Of a stretch of 64,000 bases of DNA, positions 1 through 9,326 are shown piece after piece. Numbering within the stretch: the stretch's first letter is position 1; each line of letters begins with the position of its first letter. The notes beneath the pieces are model-generated. The model did no database searches. It worked only from the letters and a program-made list of their open reading frames with translations, and was not told the DNA's origin. The position numbers were made by a program, and so were the translations under genes. Source of the stretch: JANQEU01 sp965242805 (GTDB lineage Bacteria > Bacteroidota > Bacteroidia > Cytophagales > Cyclobacteriaceae); assembly GCA_965242805.1 (NCBI GenBank), contig CBDETD010000002.1, forward strand, positions 4,464,001 to 4,528,000. Direction: 5' to 3'.

Positions 1-1
1 T

Positions 2-1924
2 GTGGATGGTGAACACAGTGCGGAAGTGACAGCCGTTGCCAAAGATGTACCACATAATTCACATATAAAATTTGACTTTCTTATCTCCTATGAAACTTTA
101 AACAATCGAACGAGAAACGATGAAGGAGTAGCTGCCTCGGAATCGAGCTGGGGATGGTACGATTTCAATACATATGTATTGCTTGAACCGGAAGTAAATA
201 TTTCGGATTATGATTCACGGTTTGCGGAGTATTTATATGATGAAAGAGGAGAGGATTTCGAAAAGTACAATTTCAAGGCCGAGTTTCCACTACAATCCAT
301 TCAAGACATACATTTATATTCAAACTTATTGCAGGAATCAGAACCCGAAGAGCAGGGGGATGGCGAAGCAGTTTTCTTTCTATCCATCATTGCCTTTTTT
401 ATACTTCTTATCGCATGGATTAACTATGTGAATCTTGCTACAGCCAGGTCCATCGAGCGTGCAAAGGAAGTAGGTGTAAGGAAAACCATGGGTGCCTATA
501 AAAAGCAATTGGTTGGTCAATTTCTTACGGAGTCATTCATCTTGAATTTGATCTCTATTTTCATTGGCGTAGTGATTGTATCACTGGGCATTCAGTCTTT
601 TAATCAATTGACGGGTTCGAGATTGAGTCTTGCATTTCTCAATGACATGCAGTTCTGGTTAACTCTATCTGCTATGTATGTTTTCGGATCTCTATTTTCA
701 GGGCTTTATCCATCATTCGTATTGAGTTCTTACAAGCCTGTTGACGTGTTAAAAGGAAAACTTTCCAGCGGTGGCATAGGAAACAGGCTGCGTCAAATCC
801 TGGTAATATTTCAATTTGCAGCTTCAGTCACATTAATTGCAGGCACCATTGTCGTATATCAACAACTCACTCATATGCGAAATATAGATCTGGGTTTTGA
901 TATGACTGAGACGTTGGTTGTGAAGGGGCCAGAGGTCTTCGGAGCTGATTCCCTCTACGAATCAACGATGGAGACATTTAGGAATGAGCTACTGAAAAAT
1001 CCCGAAATTGAAAGGATCACATCCAGTTCAAATGTTCCGGGAGATGAGATTTTTTGGACAAATGGTATCAAAAAAGATAAGGATGGTGACGATGCATTTA
1101 AGATCATTTACAATGTGGGGATAGACTACGACTATTTTCCCACTTATGATATTGAAATTATCGCAGGAAGAAATTATGGTCCCACGTTTACGACCGACAC
1201 CGGTTCGGTGATACTTAATAAAGCGGCAATTCCCTATTTGGGATTTGAGTCTGCGGAATCGGCCATTGGCGAGAAAGTTACTTTTTGGGGAAGGTCTAAA
1301 ACCGTGATAGGAGTGGTTGACAACTATAATCAAATGTCTGCCAAGGCAGCTGTTTCTCCAATTGCTTTTCCCTTGGTGACATGGAGGTCAAATTACTTCA
1401 CATTAAAACTGAAAACTGACGACTACTCTGAAGCTTTTACAAAAACCCAGGATCTCTATGACCAGTTTTTCCCAGGAAATCCATTTGATTACTTTTTCCT
1501 GGATGAGTTTTTCAATCGTCAATACAATAATGAACAGAAATTTTCTCGGGTTTTTACTCTTTTCGCCGTATTTGCTATCATAGTCGCCTGTCTTGGCCTT
1601 TTCGGTCTGTCTTCATTCAGTGCCTTACAAAAGACCAAGGAGATAGGTATCAGGAAAGCTATTGGTGCAGATGTAAAAAATATTGTATTCCTACTTTCAA
1701 AAGAATTTGTCATCTTGGTTCTAATAGCGAATGTAATATCATGGCCTGTCGCGTATTTGCTTATGGAGGGATGGCTTAACAATTTTGCTACCCGCATAAA
1801 TATTGGTTTATCTGTTTTTATTTTGTCGGGACTTCTGGTCGTTTTGATAGCTCTTTTAACCGTCGGTTACAAAACATTGGTAACAGCAAGAGCTAACCCT
1901 GTTTCTGCGCTTAGATATGAATAA
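2..1924 (+). CDS. FtsX/MacB-type ABC transporter permease, 5'-truncated by the window edge
   Basis: This is the C-terminal 640 residues of an inner-membrane permease of the MacB/FtsX kind. Complete relatives in this window have 780-820 residues, so about 150-180 residues lie upstream and the true start is not visible. It keeps the end of the first periplasmic core, a membrane block (about residues 125-250), a second periplasmic core (about 285-505) and the last membrane block (about 515-625). It ends in NPVSALRYE, a tail shared with the other permeases here. Family members work with a separate ATPase in export or envelope stress; no ATPase gene is in the window, so the substrate is unknown. 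The stop overlaps the next start by 8 bases, suggesting co-transcription. Confidence 0.9.
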   Translation: MDGEHSAEVTAVAKDVPHNSHIKFDFLISYETLNNRTRNDEGVAASESSWGWYDFNTYVLLEPEVNISDYDSRFAEYLYDERGEDFEKYNFKAEFPLQSIQDIHLYSNLLQESEPEEQGDGEAVFFLSIIAFFILLIAWINYVNLATARSIERAKEVGVRKTMGAYKKQLVGQFLTESFILNLISIFIGVVIVSLGIQSFNQLTGSRLSLAFLNDMQFWLTLSAMYVFGSLFSGLYPSFVLSSYKPVDVLKGKLSSGGIGNRLRQILVIFQFAASVTLIAGTIVVYQQLTHMRNIDLGFDMTETLVVKGPEVFGADSLYESTMETFRNELLKNPEIERITSSSNVPGDEIFWTNGIKKDKDGDDAFKIIYNVGIDYDYFPTYDIEIIAGRNYGPTFTTDTGSVILNKAAIPYLGFESAESAIGEKVTFWGRSKTVIGVVDNYNQMSAKAAVSPIAFPLVTWRSNYFTLKLKTDDYSEAFTKTQDLYDQFFPGNPFDYFFLDEFFNRQYNNEQKFSRVFTLFAVFAIIVACLGLFGLSSFSALQKTKEIGIRKAIGADVKNIVFLLSKEFVILVLIANVISWPVAYLLMEGWLNNFATRINIGLSVFILSGLLVVLIALLTVGYKTLVTARANPVSALRYE

Positions 1925-2981
1925 ATATGTGAGAGTCTCCTTTCCGAAAATTTCTTTCTTGTTGATTTTTATTTTGATGGTAGAACACGGGTGCACTCCT
2001 TCGATTCCAGGTATGACGGACCAGGAGATATTGGCTTCTACGGACACTATTGGGGGCCAAAATGCAAAATACAGCCCTGATGGCAAATGGATACTTTATA
2101 TGACAGTTGTTGATACCAAAAGGGCCATTTGGAAAATGAGGACTGATGGAGCAGGGAAAGATAAACTGTATGAATACGATGGATATATGTGCTGTGCGAA
2201 TTTCTCAAGGGATGGTGATCTAATCAGCTTCAACATTGGAGATCCGGATCTGGACATTTGGATCATGAATTCCGATGGCAGCTCCGCGAGAGCAATTACG
2301 GAGAACAACCTTCATGATGGCGGTCCCGGTTGGACCTATGATAACAGGTTGGTCTTCACTTCTGTGCATGAAGGCAAATTCGAGTTGGCGGGTATTTATA
2401 CAATCGCTCCTGATGGGACCCACAAGACCCGACTTCACTCACTCGATTTCAGGGCATTTGATCCGTCCTGGTCACATGATAATAGATTTGTACTGGCCCA
2501 ACACGTCGACGACGGTAATCTCGATATCTATAAGATCGATACCAATTCCGGAGGTTATTCAAGATTAACTAATTCGGATTCGGCGGATTGGTATCCCGCT
2601 TGGTCTAATGATGACAAATTGATAACCTATCGGAACAATGAAAGTGGTAACTGGGATATTTATACGATCCGTCCTGATGGTACTCAGAAGAGAAGACTAA
2701 CTGATCCCAGTTCTGAGGACAGGTCCCCAACATTTTCACCTGATGGTACCAAAATAGCCTATCAATCCAGGGAATTAGACGAAGAAGTCTTTGATATTTG
2801 GCTTATGAATTTTGATGGTTCGGGAAAGTTGAATCTTACGAACGACCCATTTGACAATCAAGGAGCTATGTGGTCCCCGGATGGACAATCATTGATCTAC
2901 ACTGCTAAAATTGAGGGTAGAAGTCATGTGATGACAATAATGAAAAATGGGAACGGTAAAAGGTTAATGACCCGTAAATAG
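1917..2981 (+). CDS. TolB-like PD40 beta-propeller lipoprotein
   Basis: A 354-residue protein with an N-terminal hydrophobic segment and a lipoprotein-like cleavage site around VEHGC (Cys26). The site is not a perfect lipobox, so lipidation is probable rather than certain. At least six PD40/TolB-type repeats follow, with signatures such as YSPDGKWILY, FSRDGDLISF, WSNDDKLITY, FSPDGTKIAY and WSPDGQSLIY, which would make a six-bladed propeller filling the protein. It is probably periplasmic or surface-exposed and acts in binding; no catalytic residues are seen. The start codon lies within the end of the permease gene, so the propeller may be an accessory of that permease (inference). Confidence 0.8.
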   Translation: MNKYVRVSFPKISFLLIFILMVEHGCTPSIPGMTDQEILASTDTIGGQNAKYSPDGKWILYMTVVDTKRAIWKMRTDGAGKDKLYEYDGYMCCANFSRDGDLISFNIGDPDLDIWIMNSDGSSARAITENNLHDGGPGWTYDNRLVFTSVHEGKFELAGIYTIAPDGTHKTRLHSLDFRAFDPSWSHDNRFVLAQHVDDGNLDIYKIDTNSGGYSRLTNSDSADWYPAWSNDDKLITYRNNESGNWDIYTIRPDGTQKRRLTDPSSEDRSPTFSPDGTKIAYQSRELDEEVFDIWLMNFDGSGKLNLTNDPFDNQGAMWSPDGQSLIYTAKIEGRSHVMTIMKNGNGKRLMTRK

Positions 2982-2988
2982 GTGTTCC

Positions 2989-3651
2989 TTAGCTGGAGCG
3001 GAAAACCTTGTGATTTCTTGGTTTGATTACAATCATCAGTAACAAAAAACTAAACGCAAATTCCATCAACTCCCACTGTTTATCATCCTGGATCACGGAA
3101 ACTAACAATAGCGAAACAATATAAATAATCGAATGATGATAGGAGGGGATAGGGATCCCCCAGTTGTCTATCTTACTTTTCAGGAATTGGCTTTTGGAAT
3201 ATATGAGTGGCCCCATGACCAGGAAAACTGTCAGTAACAAATACATGAATGTGCTAAAGATCAGCTTATTGATCCGCATTCCATTCCACATCAAATTGTG
3301 AATATTTGTTTCACTTTGTGCGTTGATCCGGGCAAATTCCTCAGGAGTGTCCCAACCAAAAATTCGTTGACCCCATGAGATTTCTTCACCTGCACCGAAC
3401 AGGAAAATCAGGAATATTAGTACCGACATGAAGTGGAACATGACCTTTTTATCCTTGAAAAAGAAAAGTCTTCTTAAGCCAGTGATAGAAATTGAAAATA
3501 GAGATACTGCAGTCATCCATTCAATGATCCCATCCTCTCTGACAAATGAATAGAAGAGGTCCTTATTTATAAAGTACAATAGTACTCCTGTAACAATCAT
3601 CAGGATAATGATTGTAGATCCGATGATGGTGATGGATTTATTTGAATTCAA
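2989..3651 (-). CDS. Conserved hypothetical integral membrane protein
   Basis: A 220-residue protein with about six hydrophobic helices. Its most distinctive feature is a polar, probably functional loop: GAGEEISWGQRIFGW (residues 86-100) followed by INAQSETNIHN (109-119). Similar GEExSWGQRIFGW / INxQxETNxHN blocks occur in unnamed bacterial membrane proteins; I know no function for them. The conserved Glu, Gln and His residues next to a membrane helix could form an active site, but that is speculation. It converges with the upstream lipoprotein gene (7 bases between stops) and is divergent from the acyltransferase. Confidence 0.75.
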   Translation of the reverse strand: MNSNKSITIIGSTIIILMIVTGVLLYFINKDLFYSFVREDGIIEWMTAVSLFSISITGLRRLFFFKDKKVMFHFMSVLIFLIFLFGAGEEISWGQRIFGWDTPEEFARINAQSETNIHNLMWNGMRINKLIFSTFMYLLLTVFLVMGPLIYSKSQFLKSKIDNWGIPIPSYHHSIIYIVSLLLVSVIQDDKQWELMEFAFSFLLLMIVIKPRNHKVFRSS

Positions 3652-3739
3652 ATTGCCAATATGTAATTAGGATTTGGCCAAGATATTCTTTCAAAGATTC
3701 TCCTGCAAATGAGATACGTTAAATTACTTTTGTTGACTT

Positions 3740-4450
3740 ATGGCAACTGTACTTTCTCCATTCCGATACCTTTTTTGCGTGTTTTGGAGTGTGCTTATGA
3801 TAACTAGTTCCATGATTATCATGGTGCTTACCTTCAACAAGAAAATCCCTGTGATCATGGCAAGGACGATGTTTGCCCCTGGTATCCTTTGGGCCTGTGG
3901 GGCGAAGATCAGGGTTTCAGGAAAGGAAAATCTTTTAACAGATGAATCCTACGTATTTGTATCCAACCATCTTTCGTTTCTTGATATACCCACATTGTTC
4001 TTTGCGATTCCGCACAACCTTTATTTTGTAGCTAAAAAACAGATAAAGAACATACCATTCATTGGTTGGTATATGATAGCCACCGGGATGATATTCGTTG
4101 ACAGAACAAACAGGGTGAAGTCCAGGGAGAGCATGGATAAAGCTGGAAAACTCATAAAAAAAGGAAAAGATGTGTTGATCTTTCCGGAGGGCACAAGAAG
4201 TGAGAACGGTGACTTGGGACCGTTTAAAAAGGGGGCATTTGCATTGGCTTCAAGTGCGGATGTGGCTGTAGTCCCAGTGGCGATAGCCGGAACCGAGAAG
4301 GTAATGGCTCCTGGTCAAATTACGTTAATGCCGCATAGCGTCGAAGTAGTGATAGGCAAACCTCAGAAAATTGGAAAGATGGACCTCCAAACCTTTACAG
4401 AAGTCCACCGGAATAATGTCGAAGACCTTATTGGGTCAATGAGGAATTAG
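3740..4450 (+). CDS. plsC: 1-acyl-sn-glycerol-3-phosphate acyltransferase (PlsC-like)
   Basis: A 236-residue acyltransferase that would transfer an acyl group to lysophosphatidic acid in phospholipid synthesis at the inner membrane. The catalytic NHxxxxD motif is NHLSFLD at residues 76-82, and the substrate-binding block FPEGTRS is at 148-154. A hydrophobic helix near residues 10-30 anchors it. Length and motif spacing are normal for PlsC. Bacteroidota usually carry several paralogues, including ones that acylate other lysolipids, so the exact acceptor is not fixed by sequence. It stands alone between divergent and convergent neighbours. Confidence 0.88.
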   Translation: MATVLSPFRYLFCVFWSVLMITSSMIIMVLTFNKKIPVIMARTMFAPGILWACGAKIRVSGKENLLTDESYVFVSNHLSFLDIPTLFFAIPHNLYFVAKKQIKNIPFIGWYMIATGMIFVDRTNRVKSRESMDKAGKLIKKGKDVLIFPEGTRSENGDLGPFKKGAFALASSADVAVVPVAIAGTEKVMAPGQITLMPHSVEVVIGKPQKIGKMDLQTFTEVHRNNVEDLIGSMRN

Positions 4451-4459
4451 GGAGACAAT

Positions 4460-4897
4460 TTATTTTAACTCAGCATTACCATCGATATATTTCACGATGT
4501 ACTTGAATTTATCAAGTCGCCATCCTTTCTCAGTATTGGTCAGGTGGAAATCATAACTTCCAACAAATGTCCGAATGTTGCCGTTTGAAGCTTCCTTTTT
4601 GTAATGAGTTGCGATTGCATAACCAATTGCATCGGCCTCATCTCCGGAAAGTGTTACGATGTAGTTTCCAGGTTGATGGTGAATGTAATCGATACCCTCG
4701 AAACCTTCTTTCCACATTTCACATATTTTTGAAGCCTTCAATGTTTCTGCTTTTTCAGCTCCAAGGGATATGATATCAAAAAAGACCGAATCGGTGAAAA
4801 CCTCTGACTGAAGTTTATTCCAATCCCTTTCATCAGTGTAATAGAAAAGGCGGTTGAGTACTTCAACCACCTTATCTCTTTCAGAGTAATCCTGCAT
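4460..4897 (-). CDS. SnoaL/NTF2-fold small protein
   Basis: A 145-residue protein with the pattern of the SnoaL-like/NTF2 fold: an N-terminal helix (ERDKVVEVLNRLFYYTDERDW), a middle section with HHQPGNYIVTL and a C-terminal strand pair ending GWRLDKFKYIVKYIDG. Members range from small-molecule isomerases to ligand-binding proteins. The start overlaps the stop of the upstream dehydrogenase in a TGATG junction, so it is the third gene of the marR-SDR-SnoaL operon and probably acts on the same small molecule. No substrate can be named. Confidence 0.75.
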   Translation of the reverse strand: MQDYSERDKVVEVLNRLFYYTDERDWNKLQSEVFTDSVFFDIISLGAEKAETLKASKICEMWKEGFEGIDYIHHQPGNYIVTLSGDEADAIGYAIATHYKKEASNGNIRTFVGSYDFHLTNTEKGWRLDKFKYIVKYIDGNAELK

Positions 4898-5772
4898 CAG
4901 GACACATTTAGTTTTAGCATACCGTCCATCTGAAAAGCACCATAAATGCCTTGAGTGATCTGCTCCAGCTGATCGTTGTATGGATTGATATGATCACCCA
5001 TTCCCATATGATCTACAACTGTTCTAAATGGTCTGTTACCAGCATTTGTTTCGATCACTTTGACGATCGCATCTGATACTTTTTCAGGCTTCTGTTCGGT
5101 ATTGGCGGCAAGGGCCTGACCGAATCCTTCAGCCATTTGTTGTGGAACGTTCATGAAGTCTCCGTACTCTCCTGTTCTGGAAGTATCCGAAGGCTGCATA
5201 AGGTTTCCAAAGAAAGAGGTTTCGAATCCTCCAGGTTCGACAATTACTGAATCTACCCCAAATCCGGAAAGCTCAACCCTGTAATTTTCCGCAAGAGCTT
5301 CCAACGCCCACTTGGATGCATTGTAGGGACCATAGAAAGGTAAACTGATCCTTCCCAAAAGACTTGATACATATATGATCAATCCCGAACCCTGTTTTCT
5401 TAGGATTGGTAATACAGCACGGTTCACTCGTTGAACACCGAATACATTCACATCGAATAGTTTCTGAAAATCTTCAGCAGTAAAGTGCTCTTGCATTCCA
5501 ATAACTCCTACACCTGCATTGTTTACCACAATATCCAGTCCGCCAAGTGATTCAACGGCACTATTTACTCCTGATTGTACACTTGTTTCATCCGTTACAT
5601 CGATCTCAACAATGTCGGCACCTGCTGCCCTCAGCTCATCAGCTGCTTCCTTGTTCTTTCCATCCACTCCTCTCATTGCTGCTGCAACTTTGTAACCTTT
5701 CTCAAGAAGTTGGTTGACGGTAAGTCGGCCAAATCCTCCGTTGGCCCCGGTGATTAATACACGTTTGCTCAT
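4897..5772 (-). CDS. Short-chain dehydrogenase/reductase (SDR)
   Basis: A 291-residue classical SDR, NAD(P)H-dependent. The nucleotide-binding TGANGGFGR is at residues 8-16, NNAG at 84-87, the catalytic Ser at about 136-137 and YNASK at 150-154, which supplies the catalytic Tyr and Lys. The region after residue 185 is the variable substrate lid. It lies 37 bases downstream of a MarR-type repressor gene and is fused by a 1-base stop/start overlap to a SnoaL-like gene. The arrangement suggests a small regulated detoxification or carbonyl-reduction unit, but the substrate is unknown. Confidence 0.85.
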   Translation of the reverse strand: MSKRVLITGANGGFGRLTVNQLLEKGYKVAAAMRGVDGKNKEAADELRAAGADIVEIDVTDETSVQSGVNSAVESLGGLDIVVNNAGVGVIGMQEHFTAEDFQKLFDVNVFGVQRVNRAVLPILRKQGSGLIIYVSSLLGRISLPFYGPYNASKWALEALAENYRVELSGFGVDSVIVEPGGFETSFFGNLMQPSDTSRTGEYGDFMNVPQQMAEGFGQALAANTEQKPEKVSDAIVKVIETNAGNRPFRTVVDHMGMGDHINPYNDQLEQITQGIYGAFQMDGMLKLNVS

Positions 5773-5809
5773 ACTTATTCTGTTAGTACTTATTATTTAT
5801 AATTTGAAA

Positions 5810-6238
5810 TTAAGAATCCAATTTTAATGTAGCGTCATACAAGACTTGTGTCAATTGACTTGCTTCCTTTTTTCCCAGCAATTCCTCATATCGTTCATAT
5901 AGCTTATTCCACGCTCGTCTAATGTCCTTATCAATTGATTTGCTTTTCGGTGTGGGATACACCTGGGTTGCTCTTCCGACATTGCATCTTTCTACCATCC
6001 CCTTGATTTCCATTTTCTCGATGAGTCGTGTCACAGTAGAGGGAGTAAGCTGCATTTGTTTACTTAGTTCCATAGGTTGAATTCCAGGTTGCTCGTTAAC
6101 GCTCATTAACAGGAAGGCATACGAAGGTGCTAATCCGGTTGGCGCAAATTCTTCTTCAGCCATCTTAGTCATCATTCTGGCGAATGCATTAGATGTATAA
6201 TACAGGCATCCACAATATTTTGACTTTTCTGTTCCCAT
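5810..6238 (-). CDS. MarR-family transcriptional regulator
   Basis: A 142-residue MarR-type regulator. The winged helix runs through PMELSKQMQLTPSTVTRLIEKMEIKGMVERC (residues about 56-86), with the wing VGRATQVYPTPKSK following. A CGC pair near residues 9-11 and Cys85 might allow redox sensing, but this is only a possibility. It is the first gene of an operon with an SDR and a SnoaL-like protein. An 18-bp inverted repeat just upstream is the probable binding site, so autorepression of the whole operon is likely. Confidence 0.85.
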   Translation of the reverse strand: MGTEKSKYCGCLYYTSNAFARMMTKMAEEEFAPTGLAPSYAFLLMSVNEQPGIQPMELSKQMQLTPSTVTRLIEKMEIKGMVERCNVGRATQVYPTPKSKSIDKDIRRAWNKLYERYEELLGKKEASQLTQVLYDATLKLDS

Positions 6239-6263
6239 AATTGTTACGCAAATGTTAGAATTA

Positions 6264-6281
6264 TGTTTGTATGTACAAACA
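6264..6281 (-). promoter_or_regulatory. Probable MarR operator
   Basis: TGTTTGTATGTACAAACA is an inverted repeat with perfect 8-bp arms and a 2-bp centre, 26 bp before the marR start. On the minus strand it overlaps a TTTG that could be the -33 box of a promoter whose -7 box is TAACATTTG (18 bp further on, one base longer than the usual TAnnTTTG). A repressor here would block polymerase. Size and position fit MarR operators. Confidence 0.65.
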
Positions 6282-6334
6282 AATTATTTAGAAAAAAATT
6301 TCATCCTATCGCTAAAGCATTGATTATGAGTTAT

Positions 6335-7165
6335 TTAATTTTCATATTTTAATCCAAGTTTATCAACTGGGATGAAGTATATATCCGTTCCATCCGTGTA
6401 ATAGAAAAGATCATCCTTAATGAACGCTCCCCATCCATAGGGAAGCAGTTCAATTTTTACAGGAGAATCCCAAACCGGATTTTGATGATCACCATTGTTG
6501 TACGAGATAAAAAATCCCTGTTGATCCTTGTTCCCCTCCATGTACCTCGTGAAGATCAAATATCTGCTTTGAGAATCGATGAAAGGGCTGAATTCTGTTC
6601 CTTTGATTGTATTTATGGATTTAAGTGTGTCCATTATAGATAGCTGATCATTTTGCAGTCGACCCTTGACAAGATCTCCATTATTTATGTCCGTGTAGAA
6701 ATAAATCTCATTTTGTGATCTCCAATTGAAATACCCCCCTGTGATACCCGTTTGTTCTGTTAGATTAATTTTTTGAATAATTGAATCGTCCTTCCTCTTC
6801 ACCAACCAGATCTCCGTTTCTTCCTCATTTCTCTGGCAGTATATGATTTTATCTCCGGAGGGTGAAATGGCCCCATTATAGATGGTATCCAGTTGTTTAA
6901 GTAAGGATCTTGAATGATTCAATTTTCCTTCTTCGTAAAATAGCAGATATCCAATTTGCTTTTGCCAGTCTCTACCCCTGGTAAGAAAAGCAGTAGATCC
7001 ATCCTCTGTAAAGGAGATTGAATTTTCATCCAGTTCCTTTAGGGAAATGTTTTCGTCCTTTTGTATGGAAGAACTGTATATTTCACTTTTCTTGTCTTGG
7101 GTGCATGATGATGAAATGGATATCCCGAAAAATAACACGATAAACTTGATATCAATTTTCAACAT
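6335..7165 (-). CDS. Lipoprotein with TolB-like propeller features
   Basis: A 276-residue predicted lipoprotein: the signal segment ends in a lipobox-like ISSSC with Cys21. The rest reads like a partial beta-propeller of the TolB/PD40 kind, for example ISPSGDKIIYCQRNEEETEIWLV and FSPFIDSQSRYLIFTRY. It follows the ZIP transporter gene with no spacing (stop at 7166-7168, start at 7163-7165), so the two are expressed together. A role linked to metal uptake is possible but not shown by the sequence. Confidence 0.65.
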   Translation of the reverse strand: MLKIDIKFIVLFFGISISSSCTQDKKSEIYSSSIQKDENISLKELDENSISFTEDGSTAFLTRGRDWQKQIGYLLFYEEGKLNHSRSLLKQLDTIYNGAISPSGDKIIYCQRNEEETEIWLVKRKDDSIIQKINLTEQTGITGGYFNWRSQNEIYFYTDINNGDLVKGRLQNDQLSIMDTLKSINTIKGTEFSPFIDSQSRYLIFTRYMEGNKDQQGFFISYNNGDHQNPVWDSPVKIELLPYGWGAFIKDDLFYYTDGTDIYFIPVDKLGLKYEN

Positions 7166-7939
7166 TTAGAGTATGACCTGAACCAGCAGCATCAGACAAA
7201 AGCCTGTCATAAATGACCAGGCGATCCTTCTTGGATTTTCCGTATGTAATGCCTCGGGAATTAGTTCGAGAATGATCAGGAATATCATTGCCCCTGCAGC
7301 AAAACCCATTAAAATTGGCATGATCGGTTGAAATAACCATGAAACTATACCCGAAGGTACTGCAGCCAATGGTTGAGGTAAACTGGTGAGGAATGCAGCC
7401 CAAAAACACTTATTTATTGATACTCCAGTTGATCTTAGTGGAATGGCGACGGCAAGGCCTTCCGGAATATTGTGAATGGCTATGGCCAGGGCAATGTAAT
7501 TTCCAAGGTCAGTATTGGCAACCTCCTCGGAGGCATATCCAACGCCGACAGCCACACCTTCAGGAATACTGTGAATGAACATGGTAATAAAGATCAAAAT
7601 GCCCGCTCGACCTCCCCATTTGGACCACTTTGAGTTTTGAAATTCCTCTTTCGAAAAGTGTTTGTCGGTGACCCATAAAAAAAATGAACCAAGCAGGATC
7701 CCCGTCATGACTGGTATTACCTGGAACAGGTCAATTGAATGGGAGCTAAATGTTAACCCCGGAAGTATCAGGTTGTAGACAGATGCTGCAAACATAAGTC
7801 CACCTGCAACCCCATAGCCTATACCTTTGTGTCGGGATGGATCTAATCTTTTAAAATAAAGAGGTAGAGCACCAAACCCACACGCGAAGCTAGCAATGAT
7901 ACCAGCGACAAAACTCTTTATCAGGAAGAGGTAAGGCAT
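7166..7939 (-). CDS. ZIP-family divalent metal transporter
   Basis: A 257-residue inner-membrane protein with about eight helices. The two ZIP signature helices are present: HSIPEGVAVGVGY (residues 123-135) and HNIPEGLAVAIP (156-167), giving the His and Glu residues of the binuclear metal centre. A short loop with His and Asp residues (about 92-108) separates the halves. The family imports zinc, iron or manganese into the cytoplasm; sequence alone does not choose among them. It heads a two-gene unit with a lipoprotein. Confidence 0.88.
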   Translation of the reverse strand: MPYLFLIKSFVAGIIASFACGFGALPLYFKRLDPSRHKGIGYGVAGGLMFAASVYNLILPGLTFSSHSIDLFQVIPVMTGILLGSFFLWVTDKHFSKEEFQNSKWSKWGGRAGILIFITMFIHSIPEGVAVGVGYASEEVANTDLGNYIALAIAIHNIPEGLAVAIPLRSTGVSINKCFWAAFLTSLPQPLAAVPSGIVSWLFQPIMPILMGFAAGAMIFLIILELIPEALHTENPRRIAWSFMTGFCLMLLVQVIL

Positions 7940-8042
7940 AGGAAAGAGTTATTTCTTCAATATAATGCATTTGGACCTACAACCAATGTTAAGGTTATGA
8001 CAATGGAATCGCTGAATTTAATCTGGATTACATTTGCCTCAT

Positions 8043-9236
8043 ATGCAGGATCTACATTCAATTATTTCCAATGGCCCCCCGATCACCGAAGCTTATGATA
8101 TCAATACGCCGGAAGCTCATAAGTATTTCAATCATGTAAAAGAATGGATACACGGCCAGCAGCTATCTTTTCATAGTTTGGATTTAGAGGCCGAAAGTTT
8201 GGGAAATTCAGCACTTGCTTTCAGAACGATATTAAAATTCATTGAGTCTGAACAGATCATCTCCAATCTGAAGGATAATGTGACCATTACGTTGATTAAT
8301 CCTGTTTATAAGGAAATTGGGAGGATGCAACATAGAAGTGAGCATCCGCATGGTGAGAATTCATTGCGAACCAAAATCAGCTGTCTTAATTATTTCAGTA
8401 GTGTTAATCCTAAATTTCAGGGAAGAGTTTTTGTTGTGGATGATGAGTGTCCTGTGAATTCCGGGGAAATGGCAGAAAAGATCCTGTCCGAATTTCCTGG
8501 TTCTGATCATAAAGTTTTCTATCTGGGGAAGGCCATTGATACAGGAGATCCTGATCTTCCGCCTGGAATAACCCACAAAGAGGGCAACAACAGGAGTGTG
8601 AAGGGAGGCTCAGCACTTTTTGGTATGAAGAAAGCACTGAATGAACCCATTGATGGCCGACATATAATTATTGATAATGACGCAGATCTTTCAGTGCACC
8701 CAATGCAGATTGGATTACTGATTGAACCTATTGTCAACAAAAGTTACTCCGCTGTTGCCGGATCAAGGAGAGAACAGGATTCCATTGCCATGATAGGTGA
8801 AGGTCGTAACCAACGTGGTGCTTTGTTCATCAAGCTTTGGCAGCATTTTTTGCCTAAACTGGCCGAATCCATTATTGACACAAATCGTGCCTTTAAGGCC
8901 TTTGATAGTGTAGCACTCACTCAAATTCTTCCTTCGATACAGATCTATACGTTTCCTTATCAGATTGAACTTTTACAATCCTGTATTTCCAATGGGGTTC
9001 CATTGACTAAAAAAGGAATTGCATATCTTGATTCCGAAGCTGCTTCCACCCAAAATGGTTCAAACATCACTGAGACCTACCTCAATCAAATCAGGCAAAT
9101 TATTGATATTGCCGTGAGGTACAATACTATTGAAACATCTGATCCTTTGTTGAACTATTTCAGGGGAATTTCAGAGGAAGAATGGATTAAAATTGAATCA
9201 GATCCGCCTGAAAATATCAAAGATCTTCTCGATTAG
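8043..9236 (+). CDS. GT2-like (dolichyl-phosphate-mannose-synthase-like) protein
   Basis: A 397-residue soluble protein, taking the ATG at 8043 rather than a TTG nine bases earlier. It is unusual, but the order of motifs follows family 2 glycosyltransferases: a first strand ITLINPVYKEIG, VVDDECP (as VVDDGS), VKGGSALFGMKKAL (as KGGAL..G...A), IIDNDADLSVHP (as the DADxxxxP metal/sugar site), YSAVAGSRRE (as VIGSRR) and DTNRAFKAF (as DTxxGFKxF). There are no membrane helices. I infer a GT-A fold acting on a nucleotide sugar; the acceptor is unknown. It lies 90 bases upstream of the tyrosine phenol-lyase gene on the same strand. Confidence 0.6.
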   Translation: MQDLHSIISNGPPITEAYDINTPEAHKYFNHVKEWIHGQQLSFHSLDLEAESLGNSALAFRTILKFIESEQIISNLKDNVTITLINPVYKEIGRMQHRSEHPHGENSLRTKISCLNYFSSVNPKFQGRVFVVDDECPVNSGEMAEKILSEFPGSDHKVFYLGKAIDTGDPDLPPGITHKEGNNRSVKGGSALFGMKKALNEPIDGRHIIIDNDADLSVHPMQIGLLIEPIVNKSYSAVAGSRREQDSIAMIGEGRNQRGALFIKLWQHFLPKLAESIIDTNRAFKAFDSVALTQILPSIQIYTFPYQIELLQSCISNGVPLTKKGIAYLDSEAASTQNGSNITETYLNQIRQIIDIAVRYNTIETSDPLLNYFRGISEEEWIKIESDPPENIKDLLD

Positions 9237-9326
9237 GCACTGATATCATCCGTCACCAACAAGGGTGACGTAAGTCATTGAAATGGTCCGATTTATCAAG
9301 GAAATTGATATCGGAATTAGACAACC

